DNA of 64,000 nt from assembly GCF_026340095.1 (NCBI RefSeq), contig NZ_JAPEPO010000001.1, positions 1,488,001 to 1,552,000 on the forward strand, given 5' to 3'. The position numbers and the translations under genes were made by a program. Origin of the DNA: Streptomyces sp. NBC_01446 (lineage in GTDB: Bacteria > Actinomycetota > Actinomycetes > Streptomycetales > Streptomycetaceae). Positions within the stretch are counted from its first letter, which is position 1; the number at the start of each line of letters is the position of its first letter. Positions 1-7,350 of the stretch are shown piece by piece. Under the pieces are notes generated by a model. The model was given only the letters and a program-made list of their open reading frames with translations. It was not told the DNA's origin and ran no database searches.

Positions 1-1
1 C

Positions 2-898
2 CGCCCGCTGGTGGACGACGTGCCGAAGCTGCCGGGCGGTGAGGGCCTGGTGATGGTGGTCAACACGGGCGCGGGCAGTCCGGACCAGGCGCGGGCGCTG
101 CGCGGACTGCTGCCGCAGGCCGAGATCGTCGAGGCCTCCGGGTCCGATCTGCCGGCCGCGCTGGAGAAGGCGGCGACCCGGGCGCGGGCGCTCGGGGTGT
201 GCGGCGGGGACGGCACCGTGAACACGGCGGCGGGCGTCGCCCTGCGCCACGGCCTGCCGCTCGCCGTGCTTCCCGGCGGCACGCTCAACCACTTCGCGTA
301 CGACCTGGGGATCGAGGACCCGGGCGATCTGTCGCGGGCCGTCGAGGCGGGCGACGCCGTCGCGGTCGACGTCGGCCGCTTCCGGTCGTCGGCCACCTCC
401 GGGATCTTCCTCAACACCTTCAGCCTGGGCGTGTACCCGGAGCTGGTGAAGGAGCGCGAGCGCTGGTCGCGACGGATCGGCGGACGGCTCGCCGACGTGG
501 TGGCCGCCACGCATGTGCTGCGCCGCGACCACCCGTTGCAGGCCGAACTGGACGGCACGCGCCGTCCGTTGTGGATGGTGTTCGCCGGGAACTGCACGTA
601 CCGCCGGATGGGGCTCACGGCGGGCCGGCGCGCGGATCTCGCGGACGGCCTGCTCGACGTGCGCGTGGTGCACGGCGGCCGGCTGCCGGGCGTACGACTG
701 CTGGCGGCGGCGTTCGCGGGGCCGCTTTCCCGCTCCCCGTTCCACGCGGCGGTCCGGCGCACGCGGCTGCGCATGGACCACATCAGCCCCGGCACACCGC
801 TGGCCTTCGACGGTGAAGTCGGGCCGTGCGGGCGGGAGTTGATCATCGACAAGCAGCACGAGGCGCTGCGGGTCTACCGGCCGCTGACCATACTGTGA
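2..898 (+). CDS. Diacylglycerol kinase-family protein, 5' part outside window
   Basis: The visible 298 residues form a DAGK catalytic (YegS/BmrU-like) lipid kinase domain. A VVNTGAG nucleotide-loop motif lies near the start, followed by GGDGTVN and LPGGTLNHFA. The C-terminal half contains the beta-rich DFDGE-like block (AFDGEVG). Such enzymes phosphorylate diacylglycerol or related lipids at the inner membrane face. The frame is open to the window edge with no ribosome site before the GTG at 11, so the gene probably begins upstream. Streptomyces often fuses this domain behind a PAP2 phosphatase, which I suspect here but cannot see. The stop is followed by a strong hairpin at 914-945. Confidence 0.85.
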   Translation, partial: RPLVDDVPKLPGGEGLVMVVNTGAGSPDQARALRGLLPQAEIVEASGSDLPAALEKAATRARALGVCGGDGTVNTAAGVALRHGLPLAVLPGGTLNHFAYDLGIEDPGDLSRAVEAGDAVAVDVGRFRSSATSGIFLNTFSLGVYPELVKERERWSRRIGGRLADVVAATHVLRRDHPLQAELDGTRRPLWMVFAGNCTYRRMGLTAGRRADLADGLLDVRVVHGGRLPGVRLLAAAFAGPLSRSPFHAAVRRTRLRMDHISPGTPLAFDGEVGPCGRELIIDKQHEALRVYRPLTIL

Positions 899-913
899 CA
901 CCACACCCCCGGT

Positions 914-945
914 CCGGATCGTGAGATAGCCATCTCACGATCCGG
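914..945. terminator. Perfect 14-bp stem hairpin with AGCC loop
   Basis: CCGGATCGTGAGAT pairs without mismatch with its complement across a 4-base AGCC loop. It starts 16 bases after the lipid-kinase stop codon, as expected for an actinobacterial terminator lacking a U-tract. It ends just before a GGAG sequence ahead of the methyltransferase, so an operator role is also possible. Confidence 0.6.
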
Positions 946-1007
946 AGGAGCGGCGTACGGTGATCTCACTGGGTTCACCGCTCACCGATCTTGCGAAGGG
1001 GTCCGCC

Positions 1008-2396
1008 ATGCCGAAGGAGACCGCCGTCTACACGCACGGCCACCACGAGTCCGTGCTGCGCTCCCACACCTGGCGCACCGCCGCCAACTCGGCGGCGTAT
1101 CTGCTCGGTTCGCTGAAGCCGCACATGAAGATCCTGGACATCGGGTGCGGCCCGGGCACGATCACCGCCGACCTGGCGGCGCTGGTCCCCGAGGGGCACG
1201 TCACCGGCGTGGACCAGGCCGCGGGGATCCTCGACCAGGCCCGGGCGACAGCGGCCGAACGCGGCCTGACCAACGTCGACTTCGCGACCGCGGACGTCCA
1301 CGCACTGGACTACCCGGACGACACGTTCTGCGTCGTGCACGCCCACCAGGTGCTCCAGCACGTCGGCGACCCGGTGCAGGCCCTGCGCGAGATGCGCCGC
1401 GTCACCAGGCCCACCGGGTTCATCGCCGTCCGCGATTCGGACTACGCGGCCATGACCTGGTACCCGAACGCGCCGGCCATGGACGACTGGCTGGACCTGT
1501 ACCGGCGGGTCGCCCGCGCCAACGGCGGCGAACCTGACGCCGGCCGGCGCCTCAAGTCCTGGGCGCTGGAGGCGGGTTTCGCCCCGGCCGACATCAACGC
1601 GTCCTCCTCCACCTGGTGTTACTCCGCGCCGGACGAGACCGACTGGTGGAGCGGCCTGTGGGCGGACCGCACCGTCGCCTCCGCGTACGCCGACCGCGCG
1701 ACGGAGAACGGCCTCGCCACGGCTGGTCGGCTGGAGGAGATCTCCGAGGCGTGGCGGACGTGGGGGAAGCAGCCGGACGCCTGGTTCTCGGTGCTGCACG
1801 GCGAGATCCTGTGCCGCAAGAGGGAGGACCAGGGCACGGTTGGGGGCACGGCCGTCACGGCGCTATGTCGTCTCCCGGGGCAGAAGCGGCCCCAGCGGCC
1901 CGAGGTCCATGTTGAGGTCCTCGGGCCGCAGGCCGTAACGCTCCCGCAGCTCGGCCATGCGGTCGTCGAGGAGCATCAGGGTGAGCCCGATCCGCTCCTC
2001 CTGGTCCTCGCTCAGATCCCCGGTGTCGAAGCGGCGCAGCGCCTGGCGCTCCATCAGCTGGCGCAGCAGCTCGACGACCGTGAGGACGAGCTTCATCAGA
2101 TCGCGCTCGACGGTGTCGGGGTCGAGCTCGACCCGGTTCCGGTTCCGGTCGTGGTCCGTCACGGTCCATCCTCCCAGGGCGACGGCACTCGGCCATCGAC
2201 CGAGCTGATGAGTGCGTTCAGGCCGATGCGGACGAGGTCCACGTCCGCAATCCGCAGTGTCACGTCGCCGACCAGGACGACTCCGCCGGCGAGGAGCCGG
2301 TCGAGGAGGTCGACGAGGGCGATCTCACGGCGTTCGACGACGGTCATCGACCGGCCTCTTCCTGGCCCGCCGGGCCCTCGTCGGACGGCATCGTGA
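1008..2396 (+). CDS. SAM-dependent methyltransferase with an over-extended 3' reading frame
   Basis: Class I (Methyltransf_11/25-like) SAM methyltransferase. SAM motif I, ILDIGCGPG, is at residues 42-50, with an acidic GVD after the second strand and a conserved post-core region to about residue 271 (GEILCRK). The substrate is unknown. The ATG at 1008 is chosen because GAAGGGG lies 7 bases upstream; a GTG at 960 behind GGAGGAG is the alternative. Recognisable methyltransferase sequence ends near 1825, but no stop occurs in frame until 2396. The last 190 codons are therefore antisense to gvpK, gvpS and the end of gvpL and look like non-protein shadow sequence. Either the stop has been lost or there is a frameshift or sequence error near 1830. 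Confidence 0.7.
   Translation: MPKETAVYTHGHHESVLRSHTWRTAANSAAYLLGSLKPHMKILDIGCGPGTITADLAALVPEGHVTGVDQAAGILDQARATAAERGLTNVDFATADVHALDYPDDTFCVVHAHQVLQHVGDPVQALREMRRVTRPTGFIAVRDSDYAAMTWYPNAPAMDDWLDLYRRVARANGGEPDAGRRLKSWALEAGFAPADINASSSTWCYSAPDETDWWSGLWADRTVASAYADRATENGLATAGRLEEISEAWRTWGKQPDAWFSVLHGEILCRKREDQGTVGGTAVTALCRLPGQKRPQRPEVHVEVLGPQAVTLPQLGHAVVEEHQGEPDPLLLVLAQIPGVEAAQRLALHQLAQQLDDREDELHQIALDGVGVELDPVPVPVVVRHGPSSQGDGTRPSTELMSAFRPMRTRSTSAIRSVTSPTRTTPPARSRSRRSTRAISRRSTTVIDRPLPGPPGPRRTAS
1863..2162 (-). CDS. gvpK: Gas vesicle protein GvpK
   Basis: 99-residue GvpK-family protein, a minor component needed for gas-vesicle assembly in characterised organisms. It has the family core: an acidic start (ELDPDTVERDL), a leucine-rich helix (KLVLTVVELLRQLMERQALRRF), then GDLSEDQEERIG and a helix ending RYGLRPEDLN. 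It is the last gene of the minus-strand gvp operon; its ATG overlaps the gvpS stop by 4 bases, indicating translational coupling. The plus-strand methyltransferase frame runs antisense through the whole gene. Confidence 0.93.
   Translation of the reverse strand: MTDHDRNRNRVELDPDTVERDLMKLVLTVVELLRQLMERQALRRFDTGDLSEDQEERIGLTLMLLDDRMAELRERYGLRPEDLNMDLGPLGPLLPRETT
2159..2347 (-). CDS. gvpS: GvpA/J-like small gas vesicle protein GvpS
   Basis: 62-residue protein of the Pfam gas-vesicle (GvpA/J) family. It consists of little more than the GvpA core: an amphipathic helix (ALVDLLDRLLAGGVVL), a beta pair (VGDVTLRIADVDLVRIGL) and a second short helix. Position and size match GvpS of the streptomycete clusters. 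It overlaps gvpL upstream and gvpK downstream by 4 bases each. The core is short for a major shell protein, so a minor shell or nucleation role is more likely (inference). Confidence 0.88.
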   Translation of the reverse strand: MTVVERREIALVDLLDRLLAGGVVLVGDVTLRIADVDLVRIGLNALISSVDGRVPSPWEDGP

Positions 2397-3150
2397 AGGA
2401 GTAGCCGGCCCAGGGGCCCGTGAGCTCCACGCGCATGCCCGGCTCCTCGTCCTTCGTCCGGTCGACCCGTTCGACGAAGTCCTCGGACGCCGAACGGTCC
2501 ACCAGATAAGCCGAGTTGAGGATGTTGACGCCCGGTACCCGGGAGAGGGCGGGGTTCTGGGGCGGATGCACCCTGGCCGCGGCCGCGTGCCGGGCCAGGT
2601 CACCGTGCAGCCGCTCGGCGAACGCCTCCGCGCGCTGCCGTGCACCGTCCTGGGCGTCGCGCCGGGCACGCCTGCTCTGCAGGTACGCGCGGCCGGAGCC
2701 CGTTCCCGCGCCGGGCCCCGAGAGCCGTGTCTCCGGCCGTGGCTCCGGTGCCCCGTCCGCGTACACCTTGACGCCCCATTCGACGCGTCCCGCGAGACGG
2801 CCGAGGGCCCACCGGAAGCGGCCCTGCTCCTCCTGCATCATCGAGCGGACCCCGCTGTCGTCACGGAAGACGGTGGCGAGTCGCAGCGGGAGGGGGCTGG
2901 TGACGGTGGTGAGGGCGGCGACCACCCTCTCGTGGGCGCGGGCCGTGGCCGTGAGCCAGTCCAGGTCCTCCAGGTGCGCGCGCAGCGGACCCTCGGCGAA
3001 GTCGGCTTCCGGGACGGCGCCGACCACGGCGGTCAGGTCCTCATGCCGCAGCAGTCGGGGCGGCCTGCCCTCGACGCCGACGAGTTCCGCCTGGAGCGGG
3101 GCGTCGAAGGGACGGCAGACGGCATACACGTAACGCAGTTCAGTGCTCAT
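2344..3150 (-). CDS. gvpL: Gas vesicle protein GvpL (GvpF/L family)
   Basis: 268-residue GvpL/GvpF family protein. The start (RYVYAVCRPFD), the central VLPLR-type strand (LPLRLATVFRDD) and the C-terminal LTGPWAGYSF block are hallmarks of this two-domain family, whose members bind GvpA and other minor Gvp proteins during assembly. A basic, Gly/Arg-rich linker near residues 150-170 is less conserved. It is the second GvpF/L paralogue in the operon (the other is at 5506-6258). ATGA overlaps join it to gvpJ and gvpS. Confidence 0.92.
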   Translation of the reverse strand: MSTELRYVYAVCRPFDAPLQAELVGVEGRPPRLLRHEDLTAVVGAVPEADFAEGPLRAHLEDLDWLTATARAHERVVAALTTVTSPLPLRLATVFRDDSGVRSMMQEEQGRFRWALGRLAGRVEWGVKVYADGAPEPRPETRLSGPGAGTGSGRAYLQSRRARRDAQDGARQRAEAFAERLHGDLARHAAAARVHPPQNPALSRVPGVNILNSAYLVDRSASEDFVERVDRTKDEEPGMRVELTGPWAGYSFTMPSDEGPAGQEEAGR

Positions 3151-3491
3151 GACGGGGCGCCTCCACTCTCCTTCAGGGGCTCCTGTGTCTCCTCAAGGGC
3201 CTGGATTCGCTCCCGCAACTCGGCGTTCTCGCGGGCAAGTTCCTTGCGTCGGGCGCCGGACGAGAGGGCCGGGTCGTCCTCCCACCAGTCGATGCCCATC
3301 TCCTTCGCCTTGTCCACGGAGGCGACGACGAGGCGCAGTTTGATGGTGAGCAGCTCGATGTCGAGGAGGTTGATCCTGATGTCGCCGGCGATCACGATGC
3401 CCTTGTCCAGGACGCGCTCCAGGATGTCGGCGAGGTTGGCTCCGCCGTCACCGCCGCGATAGGCGTCGGGCAGCCTGCCCGCCGTGGTCAT
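3147..3491 (-). CDS. gvpJ: GvpJ, GvpA-like protein with C-terminal coiled coil
   Basis: 114-residue GvpA/J-family protein. Residues about 17-65 form the gas-vesicle core (LADILERVLDKGIVIAGDI, then INLLDIELLTIKLRLVVASVD). After IDWWEDDP the tail is a charged helix (ARRKELARENAELRERIQALEE) that looks like a short coiled coil. GvpJ-type proteins are thought to cap or seed the vesicle tips. Start and stop overlap gvpZ and gvpL by 4 bases. Confidence 0.92.
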   Translation of the reverse strand: MTTAGRLPDAYRGGDGGANLADILERVLDKGIVIAGDIRINLLDIELLTIKLRLVVASVDKAKEMGIDWWEDDPALSSGARRKELARENAELRERIQALEETQEPLKESGGAPS

Positions 3492-4669
3492 CGGCGGGCC
3501 CGGGGAGCTCGGGCCCGCCCGGCTACGCCGTCGGCCCCCTCATCCTGTGCGTCGTCCACCTCTTCGCCTTCCGCCGCGCCCTCCGCTTCGTCCGGCTCTT
3601 CGTCGGCGGCTTCGAAGTCGTCTTCGTCAGCGGCTTCGAAGTCGTCCTCTTTGGGGGCTTCGAAGCCGTCCTCGTCGGGGGCCTCGTCGTAGTCGTCCTC
3701 GTAATCCGCCCCGTCCGTCCCGTCGTCCGCCTCGGGCTGCCGCGTGTCGGTGAACTCGTCGTCGTAACCGTCTTCGTATCCGTCTTCGTACTCGTCCTCG
3801 ACGGCGTCCTCGTGGCTGCGGACCACCTCGCCGTCGCGGATCTCCCCGCGCCAGCCGTCGCTCGCCTCACCCCGCAGTGTGACGAAGCGGGCGAAGTTCT
3901 TGAGGTCGAGGCGGACCCGGCGGCCCTGGGCCCGCCAGATGTTGCCGGTCCTCTCGAACAGGCCCTTGGGGTGGTACTCGATGAGCAGGAGCACTCGGGT
4001 CAGCCGGTCGTCGAGCCGGTGGAACGAGACCACGCCCTGCGTGGTGCCTTTGGCTCCCTCGGACGTCCACGCGATCCGCTCGTCCGGCACCTGGTCGGTC
4101 GTGTGCGCCTTCCAACTCCGCGTGGACCAGAACACCTTGAGCTTCCAGTCGGAGGTGACGTCGTCGGCGCGGCGCGCGTTCTTCACGCCCTTCGCGAACG
4201 TACTGAACTCCTGGTAGCGGGTCCACTGGTCGTACGCCGTGCGCAGATCGACGCCGACGTCGACGTACTCGATGATGACGGTGGGCCGCCGGCTCGCGCC
4301 GCCCCTGCCTCCGCCGAGGTTCTTGAGGGGTTCGAGGACGTTTTCCTCGAAAGTGTGCTTGAGGTTGTCCTTGAGCCGTGCGGCGCCGATCTCGACGGCT
4401 CCGCGCACGGGCCCTTTCCCCTCGGCGAGCTTGCGGCCGCCGTCCAGCGCGAGGCGGGCGAGGCCGGGGCTGCTGCCCTCGGCGATGTCGTCCAGTTTGA
4501 GCGTCGTCTCGCCCAGCTTGCGGCCCATTCCGATCAGCAGCCGCTGGGCCTGGGCCGTGAGGTACTCCTGCACCTCCGCCTTGAGGTGGTCCGCCGCCTC
4601 GCTCCCGGCGAGGCCGCTCAGGGGCGTGGCCCCGGTCGCGGACCGGGCGGTCCGTGTCGGGTCAGCCAT
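3488..4669 (-). CDS. gvpZ: GvpZ: SRPBCC-domain protein with acidic C-terminal tail
   Basis: 393 residues in three parts. Residues 20-120 are helical and amphipathic. Residues 131-267 form a SRPBCC/polyketide-cyclase-like fold (strands TVIIEYVDVGVD, WKLKVFWSTRSWKAHT, VLLLIEYHPKG). Residues about 287-380 are overwhelmingly Asp/Glu. The acidic tail contains near-exact repeats of EDDFEAAD. The ordering gvpY-gvpZ between gvpG and gvpJ is the streptomycete arrangement; no biochemical function is known to me. A ligand-binding or scaffold role is possible. It overlaps gvpY by 8 bases and gvpJ by 4. Confidence 0.85.
   Translation of the reverse strand: MADPTRTARSATGATPLSGLAGSEAADHLKAEVQEYLTAQAQRLLIGMGRKLGETTLKLDDIAEGSSPGLARLALDGGRKLAEGKGPVRGAVEIGAARLKDNLKHTFEENVLEPLKNLGGGRGGASRRPTVIIEYVDVGVDLRTAYDQWTRYQEFSTFAKGVKNARRADDVTSDWKLKVFWSTRSWKAHTTDQVPDERIAWTSEGAKGTTQGVVSFHRLDDRLTRVLLLIEYHPKGLFERTGNIWRAQGRRVRLDLKNFARFVTLRGEASDGWRGEIRDGEVVRSHEDAVEDEYEDGYEDGYDDEFTDTRQPEADDGTDGADYEDDYDEAPDEDGFEAPKEDDFEAADEDDFEAADEEPDEAEGAAEGEEVDDAQDEGADGVAGRARAPRARR
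3607..3673. repeat. Short tandem repeat in the gvpZ acidic tail
   Basis: The 16-mer CGGCTTCGAAGTCGTC occurs at 3607-3622 and 3631-3646, 24 bases apart, and a third diverged copy (GGCTTCGAAGCCGTC) begins at 3656. On the minus strand the units encode EDDFEAAD-type octapeptides, so copy number may vary by slippage without breaking the frame. Confidence 0.75.
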
Positions 4670-5252
4670 CGTCGCGGCCTCCCTTCGACCGTGTGCGCGG
4701 TGCGCGCCGGCTCACGGTCCGCGTGGCCGCGGCGGTCTTCTTCGTCGCCGCGCTCTTCGGATCCGTCTTCTTCGCGGCCGACTTCTTGGCCGTGGTCTTC
4801 TTGGCCCCCGACTGTTTCGACGACGGCTGTTTCGACGACGCCTTTCCGGCCCCGGCGCGCTGCGCGGGCACCCGGTCCCGGTCGCCCCGGTCACCGTCGT
4901 CATCGCGGTCGTCGTCGCGGTCGTCGCCGTCCACGAGGCCGCCCACGTCCGGCGCCACTCCTTCGATCCGATCCCGTACCCCCTCCGTGCGCTGGTGCAG
5001 CGCACCCGCGAGCCCTTCCATGCGGCGCTCCACGAGCGCTCCGGTGGCCGCCTTGCCGACCCCGGCGAGGTCCTCCCGCAGCTGGTCGCCGATCTCCTTG
5101 AACTGCGGGGAGTCCAGGACACCCAGGGCGTCCTTGAGGCGCAGCCGCTTGCCGGCCACCAGCGTGCCGACAGCGAACGCCAGCTTCATCTTCTTCGTAC
5201 GCCCGAGGACGTATCCGGCCCCTACCGCGAGGCCGACTGCTGCTCGGTTCAT
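4662..5252 (-). CDS. gvpY: GvpY: gas-vesicle cluster protein with lysine-rich tail
   Basis: 196 residues. The N-terminus is hydrophobic and glycine-rich (AAVGLAVGAGYVLGRTKK), followed by a helical middle to about residue 105, an Asp/Arg-rich linker (106-127) and a lysine/alanine/threonine-rich tail (140-190) that resembles histone H1-like or nucleoid-protein tails. No enzymatic motif is visible. The gene occupies the GvpY position between gvpG (12-base gap) and gvpZ (8-base overlap). The tail could bind the acidic tail of GvpZ or nucleic acid; both are inference. Confidence 0.82.
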   Translation of the reverse strand: MNRAAVGLAVGAGYVLGRTKKMKLAFAVGTLVAGKRLRLKDALGVLDSPQFKEIGDQLREDLAGVGKAATGALVERRMEGLAGALHQRTEGVRDRIEGVAPDVGGLVDGDDRDDDRDDDGDRGDRDRVPAQRAGAGKASSKQPSSKQSGAKKTTAKKSAAKKTDPKSAATKKTAAATRTVSRRAPRTRSKGGRDDG

Positions 5253-5264
5253 CAGGTCCTTCTC

Positions 5265-5501
5265 TCACATTCGGTGGTGGCCGGCCTCCAGCCGGTCCAG
5301 AAGTTCGTCCTCCAGGCGGTCGAACGTGGTGTCGTCGATCTCGCCCGCCTCCAGCCGCTCCTCGAGCCGGGCGAGGGCCGCCCGGACGGCAGCGGGGTCG
5401 TAGTACTGCCGCTCAGCCTCGGTAAGCACCTGTTCCATGACCCAGAGCGAGCCACGGACCGGTGCGAGAGGCAGCAGCAGGACTTCGCCGAGAAGTCCCA
5501 C
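5265..5501 (-). CDS. gvpG: Gas vesicle protein GvpG
   Basis: 78-residue GvpG-family protein. The start LLGEVLLLPLAPVRGSLWV, a following helix with the AERQYYDPAAV motif, and a charged LARLEERLEAGEIDDTTFDRLEDELL helix are the family signature. GvpG is an accessory assembly protein in known gas-vesicle operons. It lies 4 bases after the gvpF stop and 12 before gvpY. Confidence 0.93.
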   Translation of the reverse strand: MGLLGEVLLLPLAPVRGSLWVMEQVLTEAERQYYDPAAVRAALARLEERLEAGEIDDTTFDRLEDELLDRLEAGHHRM

Positions 5502-5505
5502 GCGC

Positions 5506-6258
5506 TCACCCCCTCGAATCCGCCGCGGGCTTCGCGGGCCCCGGTTCGACGAAGCTGTACGGGGGCAGCGGGCCGTTGGCCCTGACCTTTACGTGGGAGT
5601 GCTTCTCGCCCAGCTCCTTCACGGCGGCGAGGAACCGCTCGACCCGGTCTCGCGGGATCAGGAAGGAGAGGTTGGCCAGCCAGCCGGTGCCGTCGGGCCC
5701 CACGCTCACCGCGTCGGCCGCAGGCTCCAGAAGCCGGCGCACCTCGACGGCGTCCGCTTCCTCCCTGGCCTGCACCGCCGCGACCACGGCCTCGCCGAGC
5801 CGGAGCTTCTCCTCGTGACTTCCGCCGCCCGCCCGCTTGTTGGCCTCAACGAAGGCGCGGAGTTCCGGGTCGTCGGCCATCACCCGGTGCAGCACGGCCT
5901 GTTCGTCGTGCTGGGCCTTGACGTTGTACTCGACCTTGCCGTCCAGGGCGCGCAGCCGTTCGTGGTAGTGGTCGGCGCGCTCACCGAGCACAGCCGCCAC
6001 GGACGTGTCGTCGGGGGCCAGGCTGCCGAATCGCATCGGCAGGACGGCCCCGGCGGCGCCGGCCTCGGCCAGGACGCTCTGGTGCGCGAGCAGGTCGTGT
6101 CGCTTGGGGCGCAGGTCGTCGGGGGAGTCGCTGACGATCGCCGCCAGGCCGCCCTCACGGACGATCCTCACTTCACGCGCCGGTTTGCCGATGCCACCCA
6201 TGCCGTCGGGCAGCGCGGGATGTTCGCGGCTCGCGATGCCGTAGATGTACGTACTCAC
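5506..6258 (-). CDS. gvpF: Gas vesicle protein GvpF
   Basis: 250-residue GvpF/L family protein starting [10 protein letters not shown] and ending with the conserved [13 protein letters not shown] segment. It contains [12 protein letters not shown] and [13 protein letters not shown], both family markers. GvpF is known to be the only accessory Gvp that contacts monomeric GvpA in haloarchaea and cyanobacteria, acting as an assembly chaperone or nucleator. Its ATG overlaps the gvpA stop by 4 bases. Confidence 0.93.
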   Translation of the reverse strand: MSTYIYGIASREHPALPDGMGGIGKPAREVRIVREGGLAAIVSDSPDDLRPKRHDLLAHQSVLAEAGAAGAVLPMRFGSLAPDDTSVAAVLGERADHYHERLRALDGKVEYNVKAQHDEQAVLHRVMADDPELRAFVEANKRAGGGSHEEKLRLGEAVVAAVQAREEADAVEVRRLLEPAADAVSVGPDGTGWLANLSFLIPRDRVERFLAAVKELGEKHSHVKVRANGPLPPYSFVEPGPAKPAADSRG

Positions 6259-6686
6259 TCCTGCGCCTCCTGCTCCTTCTTACGGCTGGACGTGGCGCGG
6301 CGCGTGCGCGGACGCTGCTCGCTCCGGCCCTCGTCGCGCGCCTGGCTGAACGCGTCGGAGATGGTCTCCGCCGCTCCGGACAGCGCGCCCTTCGACTTGC
6401 CGCGCGCGCCGGACTCGGTGATCTCGCCGACGAGGTCGGGCAGACCCGGGTCGCGGTGCGGACCCGCTTCCAGGTCGAGCCGGTTGCAGGCCTCGGCGAA
6501 GCGCAGATAGGTGTCGACACTGGCGACGACGACCCTGACGTCGATCTTCAGGATCTCGATGCCGACGAGGGAGACCCGGACGAAAGCATCGATGACGAGT
6601 CCTCGGTCGAGGACGAGTTCGATGACGTCGTACAGGCCGCTCGAGCCGCCACCGCCACCGCTCTGTTGTGCGGGGACAACGGTCAT
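6255..6686 (-). CDS. gvpA: Major gas vesicle shell protein GvpA with long C-terminal tail
   Basis: 143 residues. The GvpA core spans about residues 17-85: [29 protein letters not shown], then [27 protein letters not shown] charged, disordered-looking tail of roughly 60 residues follows; archetypal GvpA is about 70 residues in all. The ATG at 6686 is chosen because AAGGAGG lies 10 bases upstream; the open frame to 6791 upstream is not GvpA-like. A long tail on a ribbed shell monomer would project from the wall, so shell assembly here may differ from the classical case. Confidence 0.9.
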   Translation of the reverse strand: MTVVPAQQSGGGGGSSGLYDVIELVLDRGLVIDAFVRVSLVGIEILKIDVRVVVASVDTYLRFAEACNRLDLEAGPHRDPGLPDLVGEITESGARGKSKGALSGAAETISDAFSQARDEGRSEQRPRTRRATSSRKKEQEAQE

Positions 6687-6845
6687 GGAGAACGGTCCTC
6701 CTTGTTCCGGGGCCCGGCCACGGACATGGCCAGGCCTGATGTGGCCCTCGGGTTGTGCTCGGGCTCGGGATTTGGCTAGCGATGTGGGCATGGCGGTGCC
6801 GTGCGCCTTACAAGTGGTCGCCCTGCGGGGCGCGGGGCACTCGGC

Positions 6846-7157
6846 CTAGCGGGAGCCGCCCGGCCGGGGGGAGTCGGCCCGTCCGCGTTCGTAGCGGCGG
6901 ACGCGGCGGTAGCCGACGAGCGTCCCTTGCGAGTCGAGACGCACGTGATAGCTCGCCAGCAGGCTCATGGTGTCGGGGACGCGGGCCACTTCGACGACCT
7001 CGATCTCCAACTCCCAGCCGTCCTCCGAGCGTTCGAAGGATGTCACTGACTCCGCCGGCATTCCGGTGAGCTCCGACAGCTGCGCGCTCGCCTCACGCAG
7101 GATCTCCGTGGGACCGGGCACGTCCTCCACCTCGCTCAGGTCGTCGTGTGTGTACAC
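6846..7157 (-). CDS. gvpO: Gas vesicle protein GvpO
   Basis: 103-residue GvpO-family protein, first gene of the operon. An acidic N-terminus is followed by a helix (ILREASAQLSELTG) and the family block DGWELEIEVVEVARVPDTMSLLA-YHVRLD-YRRVRRYERG. GvpO influences gvp transcript levels in haloarchaea; in streptomycetes its role is not established. It starts with GTG at 7157, GGGGAG lying about 15 bases upstream. A 159-base gap separates it from gvpA, so gvpA may also have its own promoter. Confidence 0.92.
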   Translation of the reverse strand: MYTHDDLSEVEDVPGPTEILREASAQLSELTGMPAESVTSFERSEDGWELEIEVVEVARVPDTMSLLASYHVRLDSQGTLVGYRRVRRYERGRADSPRPGGSR

Positions 7158-7207
7158 GTCGTGGTGGTCTTACTCCCCGAGTTACCGTCCGCACTCGACC
7201 CAAACCT

Positions 7208-7241
7208 CAACTTCCCTCTGGGGAGCGACGTTTGGAAGTTG
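7208..7241. promoter_or_regulatory. Inverted repeat upstream of gvpO
   Basis: CAACTTCC (7208-7215) and GGAAGTTG (7234-7241) are exact inverted arms separated by 18 bases, 51-84 bases upstream of the gvpO start. On the minus strand a GTTT-N15-GGTAAC sequence just downstream vaguely resembles a sigma-B type promoter. Together they mark a candidate operator/promoter for the gas-vesicle operon; the VOC gene diverges from the other side. Confidence 0.4.
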
Positions 7242-7350
7242 CTTGGGGGCGGCCCACCCTCCTCCGCAGGAGAGCGCGGACCGCACCCGGCTCCCGACCG
7301 ATCCCCTGAAACGATCACGCGTCCGCGCGTGGCCAACTACGCTCCCGGCT

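Noticed and set aside
2212..3462. Long plus-strand open frame opposite the gvpL/gvpJ genes
   Set aside because: Arg/Gly/Pro-rich shadow of minus-strand coding DNA; no family features or ribosome site.
3607..3673. CRISPR-like short repeats
   Set aside because: In-frame coding repeats of the gvpZ acidic tail without unique spacers.
3812..5585. Two long plus-strand frames over gvpZ, gvpY and gvpG
   Set aside because: Antisense shadows typical of GC-rich coding DNA; the minus-strand genes are clear family members.
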